Positions 7,727 to 16,120 of a stretch of 36,771 nt of DNA are shown here, piece after piece. The notes beneath the pieces were generated by a model that was not told the origin of the DNA, searched no databases, and saw only the letters and a program-made list of their open reading frames with translations. This DNA comes from an uncultured Clostridia bacterium. GTDB lineage: Bacteria; Bacillota; Clostridia; Oscillospirales; Acutalibacteraceae. Each line of letters begins with the position of its first letter. The stretch's first letter is position 1. The position numbers and the translations under genes are program-made. The stretch covers positions 1-36,771 of the forward strand of contig CAMCHQ010000018.1 in NCBI GenBank assembly GCA_945874765.1, given 5' to 3'.

Positions 7727-8926
7727 ATGAGTATAGCAAAAATTCAAAAGTCAATATTTAACGGCGAGGTAACTGTTCCCGCTTCAAAATCTGTTGCTCA
7801 CAGGGCACTTATTTGCTCATATCTTGCAGGCGGCGGAAGCGTAGAGCCGATTATTTCGTCAAAGGATATGGCGGCAACTGTCGGTATTATAAATTCTCTC
7901 AAAAAAGGTGAGAATACGCTTAACTCAATTGAAAGCGGTTCAACGTTGAGATTTATGATTCCTGTTGCGGCGGCGCTTGGAAAAGAAGTTACTTTTGTCG
8001 GTCAGGGCAGTCTTTTAACTCGTCCGATTGGTGAATATTTAGAGCTTTTACCGCTTCACGGTACACAGATTAAATCTAACGGCTATCTTCCGGCTTCTAT
8101 TTCAGGTAAACTTAGAAACGGCAGTTTTGAGGTAAACGGTAACGTTTCAAGCCAATATATAACCGGGCTTCTTTTGGCTCTTGCGGCATTAGATGGCGAC
8201 AGCGCAATCATTCTTAAAACCGAACTTCAGTCAAAGCCTTATGTTGATATGACAATTAAGGTAATGAAAGATTACGGCGTAAATATACGTGAGACGGATT
8301 TCGGCTATCTTATTAAAGGCGGTCAAAAATTCAAGGTTCAGGATTATGTTGTTGAGGGCGACTGGTCGCAGGCAGCATTTTTCCTTGTTGGCGGTGCTGT
8401 CAACGGCGAGGTTACCGTTAAAGGTCTTGATATGAATTCAACTCAGGGCGATAAAGCAGTTATTGACGTAATTAAGCGCTTCGGTGCAGATGTAAATATT
8501 GACGATAACGGTATAACGGTTAAGAAAAGCGAGCTTCACGGTATAGAATTTGACGCAACCGATATTCCCGATATGGTGCCTGCTATTGCGGTACTTGCTG
8601 CATATGCATCGGGCAAAACCGTTATTAAGGGTGCCGAAAGATTAAGATATAAAGAGTCGGACAGAATCGAGAGCGTTATATATAATTTGAAAGCCCTCGG
8701 TGCAGACGTCGAGGAAACAAAAGACGGAATGATAATTAACGGCGGTAAAGCGCTTCATTCGGCTAAACTTAAAGGATATAACGACCATAGAATAGTTATG
8801 GCTTTTTCTGTTGCGGCAATGAATATAGGCGACTGTGAAATTGATGACGCACAGAGTATAAATAAATCTTATCCGTCATTTTTTGACGATTTTAATAATC
8901 TTGGAGGTAAAGCTGATGTCCTCTGA
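7727..8926 (+). CDS. aroA: 3-phosphoshikimate 1-carboxyvinyltransferase (EPSP synthase)
   Basis: The enzyme joins shikimate-3-phosphate and phosphoenolpyruvate to give EPSP. The 399-residue protein has the substrate-binding SKS at 20-22 followed by HRALI, GSTLRF at 71-76 (the loop corresponding to GNAGTAMR in other members), RYKESDRIE near residue 310 and NDHRIVMAFS near 350. GGAG lies just before the ATG. Its last 11 bases overlap the start of aroC. Confidence 0.95.
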   Translation: MSIAKIQKSIFNGEVTVPASKSVAHRALICSYLAGGGSVEPIISSKDMAATVGIINSLKKGENTLNSIESGSTLRFMIPVAAALGKEVTFVGQGSLLTRPIGEYLELLPLHGTQIKSNGYLPASISGKLRNGSFEVNGNVSSQYITGLLLALAALDGDSAIILKTELQSKPYVDMTIKVMKDYGVNIRETDFGYLIKGGQKFKVQDYVVEGDWSQAAFFLVGGAVNGEVTVKGLDMNSTQGDKAVIDVIKRFGADVNIDDNGITVKKSELHGIEFDATDIPDMVPAIAVLAAYASGKTVIKGAERLRYKESDRIESVIYNLKALGADVEETKDGMIINGGKALHSAKLKGYNDHRIVMAFSVAAMNIGDCEIDDAQSINKSYPSFFDDFNNLGGKADVL

Positions 8927-9989
8927 ATTCGGCAATAAAATTAAATTATCCATATTCGGCGAAAGCCACGGCGAGGCAATCGGTTGTGTTATCGATTCGC
9001 TTCCTGCCGGTGTAAAACTTGATATGGATAAAATATATTTTGATATGGCAAGACGTGCTCCGGGTAAGGATAAAACGGCTACTCCAAGGCTTGAAAAGGA
9101 TATTCCGCATATTCTCTCGGGTGTGCTTGACGGTGTTACAACAGGTGCGCCGCTTGCTATGATTATTGAAAATACAAATACCAAAAGCGGGGACTATTCA
9201 AATCTTTTGAGCGTTCCTCGTCCGTCACACAGCGATTATCCCGCTTATGTAAAATATCAGGGCAATAACGATATAAGAGGCGGCGGTCACTTTAGCGGCA
9301 GACTTACTGCTCCGCTTGTTTTTGCAGGTGCGCTTGCTAAGCAGATTTTGGCACAAAAGGGGATTACCGTCGGCGCTCATATTTTGAATATTAACGGCGT
9401 TTTTGACGATAGTTTCGATAAGGCTGACGTGAGTGCCGAAGAACTTTCAAAAGTTTCTTCAAAGGCGTTCGGAGTTATTAATGATGAGGCTGAGGAAAAA
9501 ATGAGAGCGGCTGTTGAAAAGGCAAGGCTTGACGGTGACAGCGTCGGCGGTGTAATCGAATGTGCCGTTGTCGGTGTTCCTGTCGGTATAGGCGCAAATA
9601 TCTTTTCAACAGTTGAGGGGCATATTTCGTCTGCACTTTTCGGTGTTCCTGCCGTAAAAGGCGTGGAGTTCGGCGCAGGCTTTGATTTTGCGAATATGAC
9701 GGGATATGAGGCAAATGATACATATTCTGTCTTAAACGGCAAAATAAAGATTGATAAAAATAATAACGGCGGTGTTCTCGGCGGAATGACTACCGGTGCA
9801 CCGATAATAGTCAGAGCGGTGATTAAACCTACTCCGTCAATTTCAAAAGCACAAAAAAGTGTTAATTTACAAAATATGACCGAGGAGGAACTTGTTATTC
9901 ACGGTAGGCATGACCCTTGCATTGTTCCGAGGGCAGTACCGGTTATTGAAAGCGCTGTTGCTTTTGCTCTTCTTGACCTTATGGCATAA
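8916..9989 (+). CDS. aroC: Chorismate synthase
   Basis: It removes phosphate from EPSP to form chorismate, using reduced FMN. The FGESHG motif is at residues 14-19, followed by a RPSHSDYPAYVKY segment, RGGGHFSGRLTAP, and the C-terminal GRHDPCIVPRAVPVIE. I start it at the ATG at 8916, preceded by GGAGG at 8903-8907, which gives 357 residues. An upstream in-frame start at 8883 would add eleven residues that are not part of the conserved N-terminus. The gene overlaps the end of aroA by 11 bases. Confidence 0.95.
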   Translation: MSSEFGNKIKLSIFGESHGEAIGCVIDSLPAGVKLDMDKIYFDMARRAPGKDKTATPRLEKDIPHILSGVLDGVTTGAPLAMIIENTNTKSGDYSNLLSVPRPSHSDYPAYVKYQGNNDIRGGGHFSGRLTAPLVFAGALAKQILAQKGITVGAHILNINGVFDDSFDKADVSAEELSKVSSKAFGVINDEAEEKMRAAVEKARLDGDSVGGVIECAVVGVPVGIGANIFSTVEGHISSALFGVPAVKGVEFGAGFDFANMTGYEANDTYSVLNGKIKIDKNNNGGVLGGMTTGAPIIVRAVIKPTPSISKAQKSVNLQNMTEEELVIHGRHDPCIVPRAVPVIESAVAFALLDLMA

Positions 9990-10011
9990 TATGATGAAAA
10001 AGGATATATAA

Positions 10012-11145
10012 ATGGATTTATTAGGACTTAGAAAACAAATTGATGAAATAGATAACGAGCTTATTCCGCTTTTGCTCAAAAGAATGAGCGTATCCGAGCA
10101 GGTGGCAAAGTATAAAGCCGAGCGTGGTATGCCTGTTTTAAACAGTGAACGTGAACAGCAAATTCTTGACGATGTAGCAAGCAAGTGCGGTAAGCACGGC
10201 GATACGATTAAAACTGTTTTTGCCGCAACTATGGACGCTTCAAGAGCACTTCAGCATAAAATTATCGGCGGCGGTAAAGAGCTTAGGGCAGAAATAGAAA
10301 AAGGAATAAAGATTGATAAACTTGACACTTGTTCAAAACCTATTGCGTGTCAGGGCGTCGAGGGTGCATACAGCGGCGTTACCTCTAAAAAGATATTCCC
10401 CGATACACCCATACACTTTCATAAGAGATTTGAGGACGTCTTTGAAGCGGTAAATCGAGGAGATTCAAAGTTCGGCATTATCCCCGTTGAAAACTCGACA
10501 GCAGGCTCTGTCCACGAATCGTATGACCTCATTATGAAATACAGATTTTATGTTGTAGGCGCATACGATTTGAAAATCGAGCATTGCCTTTGCGCAAAAA
10601 GCGATACAAAATATGAGGATATAACAGATGTTTACAGTCATCCTCAGGCACTTTCTCAATGTAATAATTTTCTCAGAAATTTTGACTTTACAGGTATTAA
10701 CTATTCAAACACCGCAGCTGCGGCAAAGTTTGTAAGCGAAAGCGATAAAAACAATATAGCCGTTATTTGCAGTGAGCTTGCGGCTAAAAAGTACGGTCTT
10801 AAAATTCTTAAGCGTGATATTCAAAACAACGATAAAAACACAACAAGATTTATCGTTATTTCAAAAGAACTTGCTATTGTGAGCGACGCACAAAAGATTT
10901 CTCTTATCTTTTCTCTTCCTCATAAAACAGGTTCGCTTTACAGAGTTTTGGGACGTTTTTCAATGGCAGGTCTTAATCTTACAAAGATTGAATCAAGACC
11001 TATCGAAAACAGCGATTTCAGCTACTATTTTTATGTTGACGTTTTGGGCAATGTTAAAGATGAAGCAACGCTTGACCTTATTTGTGCACTTTCCGATGAA
11101 TTGCCTGAATTTGAATTTTTAGGCAATTTCCACGAGGGAAAATAA
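10012..11145 (+). CDS. pheA: Bifunctional chorismate mutase / prephenate dehydratase
   Basis: It converts chorismate to prephenate and prephenate to phenylpyruvate. Three domains are visible in 377 residues: an AroQ-type helical chorismate mutase (about 1-90, with LRKQIDEID at 5-13), a prephenate dehydratase domain (about 108-283, with NTTRF at 276-280) and a C-terminal ACT domain with ESRP at 327-330, the usual phenylalanine-binding feedback site. Because tyrA has no mutase domain, this protein may supply prephenate to both branches encoded in the operon. The gap from aroC is 22 nt. Phe feedback control is inferred from the ACT domain. Confidence 0.95.
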   Translation: MDLLGLRKQIDEIDNELIPLLLKRMSVSEQVAKYKAERGMPVLNSEREQQILDDVASKCGKHGDTIKTVFAATMDASRALQHKIIGGGKELRAEIEKGIKIDKLDTCSKPIACQGVEGAYSGVTSKKIFPDTPIHFHKRFEDVFEAVNRGDSKFGIIPVENSTAGSVHESYDLIMKYRFYVVGAYDLKIEHCLCAKSDTKYEDITDVYSHPQALSQCNNFLRNFDFTGINYSNTAAAAKFVSESDKNNIAVICSELAAKKYGLKILKRDIQNNDKNTTRFIVISKELAIVSDAQKISLIFSLPHKTGSLYRVLGRFSMAGLNLTKIESRPIENSDFSYYFYVDVLGNVKDEATLDLICALSDELPEFEFLGNFHEGK

Positions 11146-11182
11146 TAAGTATTAGTGAAAGAATTTTTACGGAGATGAATTT

Positions 11183-11953
11183 GTGAAACAGCAAAAAAGG
11201 CATCAAACAAATTTAATATCCGCAATAACGCTGATAATTACAGGCGCTCTTCTCGTCTTTCTCGGCATTGCGCTTTATAACCACGCAAGGCTTGAGGTAA
11301 GATTTGATACGCTTATTAATTATCTTAAGCAGATTGACGATTCCGTTGCAAAGCTTGACAGCGATGTGGAAATAATTATATGTATTTTTGCGCTTTATAT
11401 TGCAAAATGTCAGCTTCCGATACCTATGGGATTTTTATGCGTTATATCCGGTATGGTTTTCCCATTGGGTGAGGCAATAGCGATAAATATTATTTTTACG
11501 GAGTTTTTCTTCATAGTAAAATATGTTGAGGGCAAGTGCATAGGCGGCGGATGGACAGGAATGATACTCGGTATTAAAAAGCTGAAATTCATAAAGGAAT
11601 GGATACAGTTTAAGGGTAACGGTAATCCGTATGTTCTGTTTTTTTCAAGGCTTTTTCCGGTTATTCCGCTTGGAATGGTATCAAGGTATTACGGCTCAAT
11701 GAGATATGATTTCGTGTATTATTCGCTTTTGAGCCTTTTGGGATTTATGCCGAGACTTTATATTTATACGAAAATCGGTTCTGCGATTTACAATCCGTTT
11801 TCGGTGCAGTTCCTTGTACTTTTGATAATTATTGTGGCATTCACAGGACTGTCAATCATATTGTTTAATATTTTTTACGGTATTAAATCTAAGCAAATGA
11901 ATCAAACATTGCTTATTTATTCCGAAAAAGAGAAATATAAAATTGTTTTATAA
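11183..11953 (+). CDS. VTT-domain (DedA/TVP38-like) integral membrane protein
   Basis: A 256-residue hydrophobic protein with roughly five to six membrane segments. The stretch SRLFPVIPLGMVSRYYGSMRYDF (about residues 156-178) followed by LLGFMPRLYIYTKIG fits the VTT/SNARE-associated family, whose members include lipid scramblase-like proteins. The start is GTG with GGAG eight bases upstream. It sits 37 nt after pheA and 12 nt before a GHMP kinase gene, so it is probably co-transcribed, but a metabolic link to aromatic synthesis is not evident. Substrate is unknown, and the family call rests on motif pattern alone. Confidence 0.7.
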   Translation: MKQQKRHQTNLISAITLIITGALLVFLGIALYNHARLEVRFDTLINYLKQIDDSVAKLDSDVEIIICIFALYIAKCQLPIPMGFLCVISGMVFPLGEAIAINIIFTEFFFIVKYVEGKCIGGGWTGMILGIKKLKFIKEWIQFKGNGNPYVLFFSRLFPVIPLGMVSRYYGSMRYDFVYYSLLSLLGFMPRLYIYTKIGSAIYNPFSVQFLVLLIIIVAFTGLSIILFNIFYGIKSKQMNQTLLIYSEKEKYKIVL

Positions 11954-11965
11954 GGGAGAATATAA

Positions 11966-13249
11966 ATGAAACCGAATGAATTAATTAATAAAATTGAAAG
12001 CGGCGAGCTTGATGAAAACTTAAAAAAGATTTATGTAAGCGACAGCGCCGTTGAGGCTCAAAAGCCACGTTATATAAGGACAATTAATGAATTTATTAAA
12101 CTTTTCGGCGATGATAGGGATGTGTTTGTATTAAGTGCTCCCGGCAGAACAGAAGTTTGCGGAAACCATACCGACCATAATAACGGCAAGGTGCTTGCGG
12201 CTTCAATCAATCTTGACGCTATTGCAATTGCGGCTAAAAGAGATGATATGAAAATCAACGAAAAAAGTGAGGGTCACGGTCTTAATGAGGTTGATATTTC
12301 TGCTCTCTCACCTAATGAGGCTGAATTCGGCAGGTCATCATCTATGATTAAAGGTGTTGCGGCAGGTCTAAAGGAATACGGCTACAATATCGGCGGTTTT
12401 GACGCTTGCACAACAAGTGACGTTATGGGCGGTTCCGGTCTTTCAAGTTCTGCGGCATTTGAGGTGCTTATTGCAACTGTTATAAATCATCTTTATAATG
12501 ACGGCAAAATTGACGCCGTAACTATTGCAAAGGCTGCTCAGTTCAGTGAAAATGTATATTTCGGCAAGCCGTCGGGACTTCTTGACCAAATGGCTTCGTC
12601 AGTCGGAACATTTGTTACTATTGATTTTAAGGACACCGCCAATCCTGTAATTAAAAAGGTTAATTTTGATTTCGCAAAAAGCGGCTATTCACTTTGCATT
12701 GTCGATACTCACGGCAACCACAGTGACCTTACAGACGATTATGCGGCAGTAAGAGGGGAAATGGAAGCTGTTGCAAAGGCTATGGGCAAAAACGTGCTCA
12801 GAGAGGTTGAGTACGACGATTTCTTTGCAAGTCTTGACACACTTAAAGATAAAGTAAACGACCGTGCACTTCTTCGTGCATTCCATTTCTTCGGTGAAAA
12901 CGAGAGAGTGGACAAGGCTGTTTCAAGTCTTGAAAATAACGATTTTGACTCATTTAAAGAGGCTATTACCGAATCGGGTTATTCTTCATTCCTTTATAAT
13001 CAAAATGTTTATTCACCTAAAAATCCGACCGAGCAAAAACTTTCTCTTGCTCTTTGCATAAGCGAAAAACTTCTTAAAGGCAAGGGCGCTTGGAGAGTTC
13101 ACGGCGGCGGATTTGCAGGTACTATTCAGGCTTTCGTTCCAAACGATATGCTTGATACATATAAAGATACTATTAATCGTGTGTTTGGTGAGGGCTCTTG
13201 CCACGTGCTCATTATCAGACCGGTAGGCGGCGCAAAAGTAATCGACTAA
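11966..13249 (+). CDS. Galactokinase-like GHMP sugar kinase
   Basis: The 427-residue protein has the GHMP-kinase ATP loop GGSGLSSSAA (155-164), a catalytic-type aspartate in LLDQ (D207) and a late glycine-rich GGGFAG segment. The galactokinase signature is altered: APGRTEVCGNHTDH (58-71) replaces the usual PGRxNLIGEHTDY. The arginine, histidine and aspartate are kept, but asparagine 67 replaces the sugar-contacting glutamate. There is also an N-terminal extension of about 25 residues compared with typical GalK. GGGAG precedes the ATG. A diacylglycerol-kinase-like gene follows after 28 nt. Galactose 1-phosphorylation is the family default; another sugar is possible, so I give no symbol. A galM gene occurs 23 kb downstream. 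Confidence 0.8.
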   Translation: MKPNELINKIESGELDENLKKIYVSDSAVEAQKPRYIRTINEFIKLFGDDRDVFVLSAPGRTEVCGNHTDHNNGKVLAASINLDAIAIAAKRDDMKINEKSEGHGLNEVDISALSPNEAEFGRSSSMIKGVAAGLKEYGYNIGGFDACTTSDVMGGSGLSSSAAFEVLIATVINHLYNDGKIDAVTIAKAAQFSENVYFGKPSGLLDQMASSVGTFVTIDFKDTANPVIKKVNFDFAKSGYSLCIVDTHGNHSDLTDDYAAVRGEMEAVAKAMGKNVLREVEYDDFFASLDTLKDKVNDRALLRAFHFFGENERVDKAVSSLENNDFDSFKEAITESGYSSFLYNQNVYSPKNPTEQKLSLALCISEKLLKGKGAWRVHGGGFAGTIQAFVPNDMLDTYKDTINRVFGEGSCHVLIIRPVGGAKVID

Positions 13250-13277
13250 TTTAAAGTGATTTTGAGAGGATAAAAAA

Positions 13278-14231
13278 ATGAAATATGTATTTATTATTAA
13301 TCCTATAGCAGGAAATGATGATAAGGCAAAGATTTTTTCAAGAATTAAATCAACATTTCGTCTTATTAATGACGAGATGATTGTTGAGCCTACTCACGCT
13401 CAGGGGGACGCAAAGCTTATTGCAAAAAAGTATGCCGATGAATACGGCAGTGACTGCGTTATTGTTTCCTGCGGCGGCGACGGCACGGTGCACGAAATTG
13501 CAAACGGTCTTGCAGGCACAGATACTCCTATGCTTCTCCTACCTCTCGGCACAGGCAATGACTTTGCAAAAAAGGTTTACGGCACTAAAAAGATTAATGT
13601 TGAAAATGTAATTAAGGCTTTCGGTTTTTATAACGGCAAAATCAAATATGACGTTAAGCCTATCGACCTTATTGATTATAACGGCGAAAAGTGCATTAAC
13701 GTTATGAGTTACGGTCTTGATACTAAGGTTGAAACAATAGGCAGGCAGATTGCAGGTAAAATTCCGGCTCTCGGACATCAGGCTTATAATATCGCCGTTG
13801 TGCCTGTTTTATGCCAATCAATGACTTATCATATCAATATCGACCTTGACTGTATTGACGAAGACGGCAAGCCGTATAAATACATAATTGCACCTTGCGA
13901 TTACACTCTTTTTGCAATTTGTAACGCAAGTTACTACGGCGGCGGCTTCTGCCCTGCTCCAAATTCGGTTCTTGATGACGGACTTCTTGATTTTGCGCTT
14001 TGTCACCCTGTTAATGCATTGCAGGCACTTCCGATGATTCCAAAATACAGCAACGGCGAAGTGGATAAACTTCAAAATTATTTCACTTTCGGCAAAGTTG
14101 TAGGCGGCAGAATTTGGTCGACTGACGGCAATGCGCTTTTGGGTAATTGCGACGGCGAAAACTTTGATTACAGCGAGGTTAATTTTAAGGTTTTACCAAA
14201 ATCGTTAAAACTTTGCTTTATAAAGGATTAA
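13278..14231 (+). CDS. Diacylglycerol kinase-family lipid kinase
   Basis: A 317-residue soluble kinase of the DagK/YegS/sphingosine-kinase fold. NPIAGND at 8-14, the nucleotide-binding GGDGT at 66-70 and LPLGTGNDF at 88-96 are diagnostic. It likely phosphorylates diacylglycerol or a related lipid at the inner membrane face, recycling lipid head-group by-products. It follows the sugar kinase by 28 nt with GAGAGGA upstream of the ATG, and precedes the beta-helix gene by 36 nt. The exact lipid substrate cannot be read from the sequence. Confidence 0.88.
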   Translation: MKYVFIINPIAGNDDKAKIFSRIKSTFRLINDEMIVEPTHAQGDAKLIAKKYADEYGSDCVIVSCGGDGTVHEIANGLAGTDTPMLLLPLGTGNDFAKKVYGTKKINVENVIKAFGFYNGKIKYDVKPIDLIDYNGEKCINVMSYGLDTKVETIGRQIAGKIPALGHQAYNIAVVPVLCQSMTYHINIDLDCIDEDGKPYKYIIAPCDYTLFAICNASYYGGGFCPAPNSVLDDGLLDFALCHPVNALQALPMIPKYSNGEVDKLQNYFTFGKVVGGRIWSTDGNALLGNCDGENFDYSEVNFKVLPKSLKLCFIKD

Positions 14232-14267
14232 TTTTAAATCGGCAAAATAGGGAAAAGGTGTAGGAAG

Positions 14268-16046
14268 TTGAAAAAAATTATATCATTATTATTGGCTTTG
14301 GCTGTTATGCTTTCGTTTTCTTTAACGGGTACGGCGGCTTTTGCAAGTGAAATTAAATATAGTGATATTGTAATCGATGCTGATAAATTATCATCGGATT
14401 CTCCGAGTGATAATGCAAAGATTTTTCAGGCGGCTTTTGACGAGGCTAAAAATAAAGCGAGTGATGAAAACAGATACCGTATTTATCTTCCGAAAGGTGA
14501 ATATCATATCAATACAACTCTTAATATTTTCAGCAATACAGAGCTTTATCTTGATGAGGATACAACCCTTGTTCAAGACGCACCTAAAGGTCAAAATATA
14601 GTCAAAGCAGGCGATTTCAGCCAAAAGCATATTCTGTATAACGGCTTTAGAAATATCAAAATCGACGGCGGTAAGTGGAATATGCAGTTCAACGGCTCTT
14701 GCGCTATGCGTTTCGGTCACTGCACAAATTTGAGTATTAGTAATGTGCATATTGTAAATGTAAAAGACGCTCACCATATCGAGGCGGCGGCAGTTGATAC
14801 ATTGAGTATTACAGACAGTACATTTACATCTTCTTCGAGGACAGGCTCAAATTCCTGCGAGGCCATTCAGCTTGATATTTTGCACGATTCAAAGCATTTT
14901 CCGGGATTTGAGGAATTTGACGATACTCCTAATAAAAATGTTACGATAAGCGGCTGTACGTTTTCAAATCTCTATTCGGGAATAGGTACCCGTTCAGCTG
15001 TTGTTTCTAAATATTTTGACAATGTTGTTATAGAAAATAACAAATTTGAGAATATCCAGGAAAAAGCTATAAGTTGTTTTAACTATAAAAACAGTAAAAT
15101 TATCAATAATACATTTACAAATGTTAATTCGGGTATTTGCTTTGAATATTTGCCTAACAATTTTTTTGGCAATTATTCGCAAAGAATGTATATTGCAAAT
15201 GATAAAAATGTCGGCAAAATAAACTCAAAATCGTCTACAGTTATAAGTAATAATACTATTCAACTGAAAGAAAATTCCGACGCTTCAAGCTATGGAATTT
15301 ATGCATACGGAGGTAAAGTTGACGCTGCAACAGCCAAGGCTAAGGGCATTGTGGCAGGAGATTATACCATAAGTGATTTATCAATCAGCAATAATACAAT
15401 TACTGTTGATAAAGACTCATCTCAGTCAAGAGGAATATTTGTAACAGGTGTTAATAAAAGTGAAATTTCTTCCAATGATTTAACAAATTTTGCTTCGGCA
15501 GGCGACGGAATTAACGGCATTAATATTTGTGCAAGCCAAAAAAATGTTATTAAAAATAATAATATTTCAGGTACTTTCAATAACGGAATTTCGCTTTATG
15601 ACAGCAATTTTGCAAGCAGTAAAAATACGCTTATTACATCTAATTCGATTTCGGGTGTAAAAACTTACGGTATAAGAGTAGCAGAATCCTCATATGCCAC
15701 GATAAAAAGCGATAATAATATTTCGGCAGGGAGGAGTCCGCTTTGTCTTTATTCGCAAGATAAAAGCCAAAATGTTCCCATTCCAAGTGTTAAATCAAAG
15801 GGTTATTCGTTAAGAAATAAGCCTCTTATTCGTTTCAGCTCATTAAACGGCAGTGCGGGATATAAAGTTTCACGCTGTGCTTATAACGGTACGTTTAAAG
15901 ATATTGCGACTTCTTACGGTGAAAATCTTAATTTTGAGGATAAATCGTCAGCCGCTTTTTCAAAAAATTATTATAGAATCACACCGATTTATAACGTAGG
16001 CGGTACAATAGTCATAGGCAAAAATTATATCGACGTAGCGTTTTAA
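14268..16046 (+). CDS. Secreted right-handed beta-helix protein
   Basis: A 592-residue exported protein. Residues 1-27 are a signal peptide (KK start, leucine-rich core, likely cleavage after AFA). Then comes a pectate-lyase-type N-terminal cap (IYLPKGEYHI at about residues 72-81) and many parallel beta-helix coils with asparagine ladders, such as ISGCTFSNL, IENNKFENI, IINNTFTNV, ISNNTITV and IKNNNISGTF. The final 70-80 residues resemble a small Ig/fibronectin-like domain. The start is TTG, with GGAAAAGG 9 nt upstream and no in-frame ATG or GTG nearby. It is the last gene of the aromatic operon series. The fold suggests a polysaccharide lyase, hydrolase or binding protein, but no catalytic set is identifiable to me. 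Confidence 0.8.
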   Translation: MKKIISLLLALAVMLSFSLTGTAAFASEIKYSDIVIDADKLSSDSPSDNAKIFQAAFDEAKNKASDENRYRIYLPKGEYHINTTLNIFSNTELYLDEDTTLVQDAPKGQNIVKAGDFSQKHILYNGFRNIKIDGGKWNMQFNGSCAMRFGHCTNLSISNVHIVNVKDAHHIEAAAVDTLSITDSTFTSSSRTGSNSCEAIQLDILHDSKHFPGFEEFDDTPNKNVTISGCTFSNLYSGIGTRSAVVSKYFDNVVIENNKFENIQEKAISCFNYKNSKIINNTFTNVNSGICFEYLPNNFFGNYSQRMYIANDKNVGKINSKSSTVISNNTIQLKENSDASSYGIYAYGGKVDAATAKAKGIVAGDYTISDLSISNNTITVDKDSSQSRGIFVTGVNKSEISSNDLTNFASAGDGINGINICASQKNVIKNNNISGTFNNGISLYDSNFASSKNTLITSNSISGVKTYGIRVAESSYATIKSDNNISAGRSPLCLYSQDKSQNVPIPSVKSKGYSLRNKPLIRFSSLNGSAGYKVSRCAYNGTFKDIATSYGENLNFEDKSSAAFSKNYYRITPIYNVGGTIVIGKNYIDVAF

Positions 16047-16062
16047 AAGTTCACAAAAAATC

Positions 16063-16120
16063 AACTCCTTCATAGAATATTACTGAAGTTTACTTCAATA
16101 TTTTATAAAGGAGTTTTTTT
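16063..16120 (+). promoter_or_regulatory. Hairpin with T-tract that buries a ribosome binding site
   Basis: AACTCCTT (16063-16070) pairs perfectly with AAGGAGTT (16108-16115). Inside are AATAT/ATATT (16076-16080 with 16098-16102) and TGAAG/CTTCA (16084-16088 with 16093-16097). The outer stem runs into seven T residues (16114-16120), immediately before the ATG at 16121. The layout is that of an intrinsic terminator for the preceding operon, yet the descending arm AAGGAG is also the only ribosome binding site of the next gene. Confidence 0.65.
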
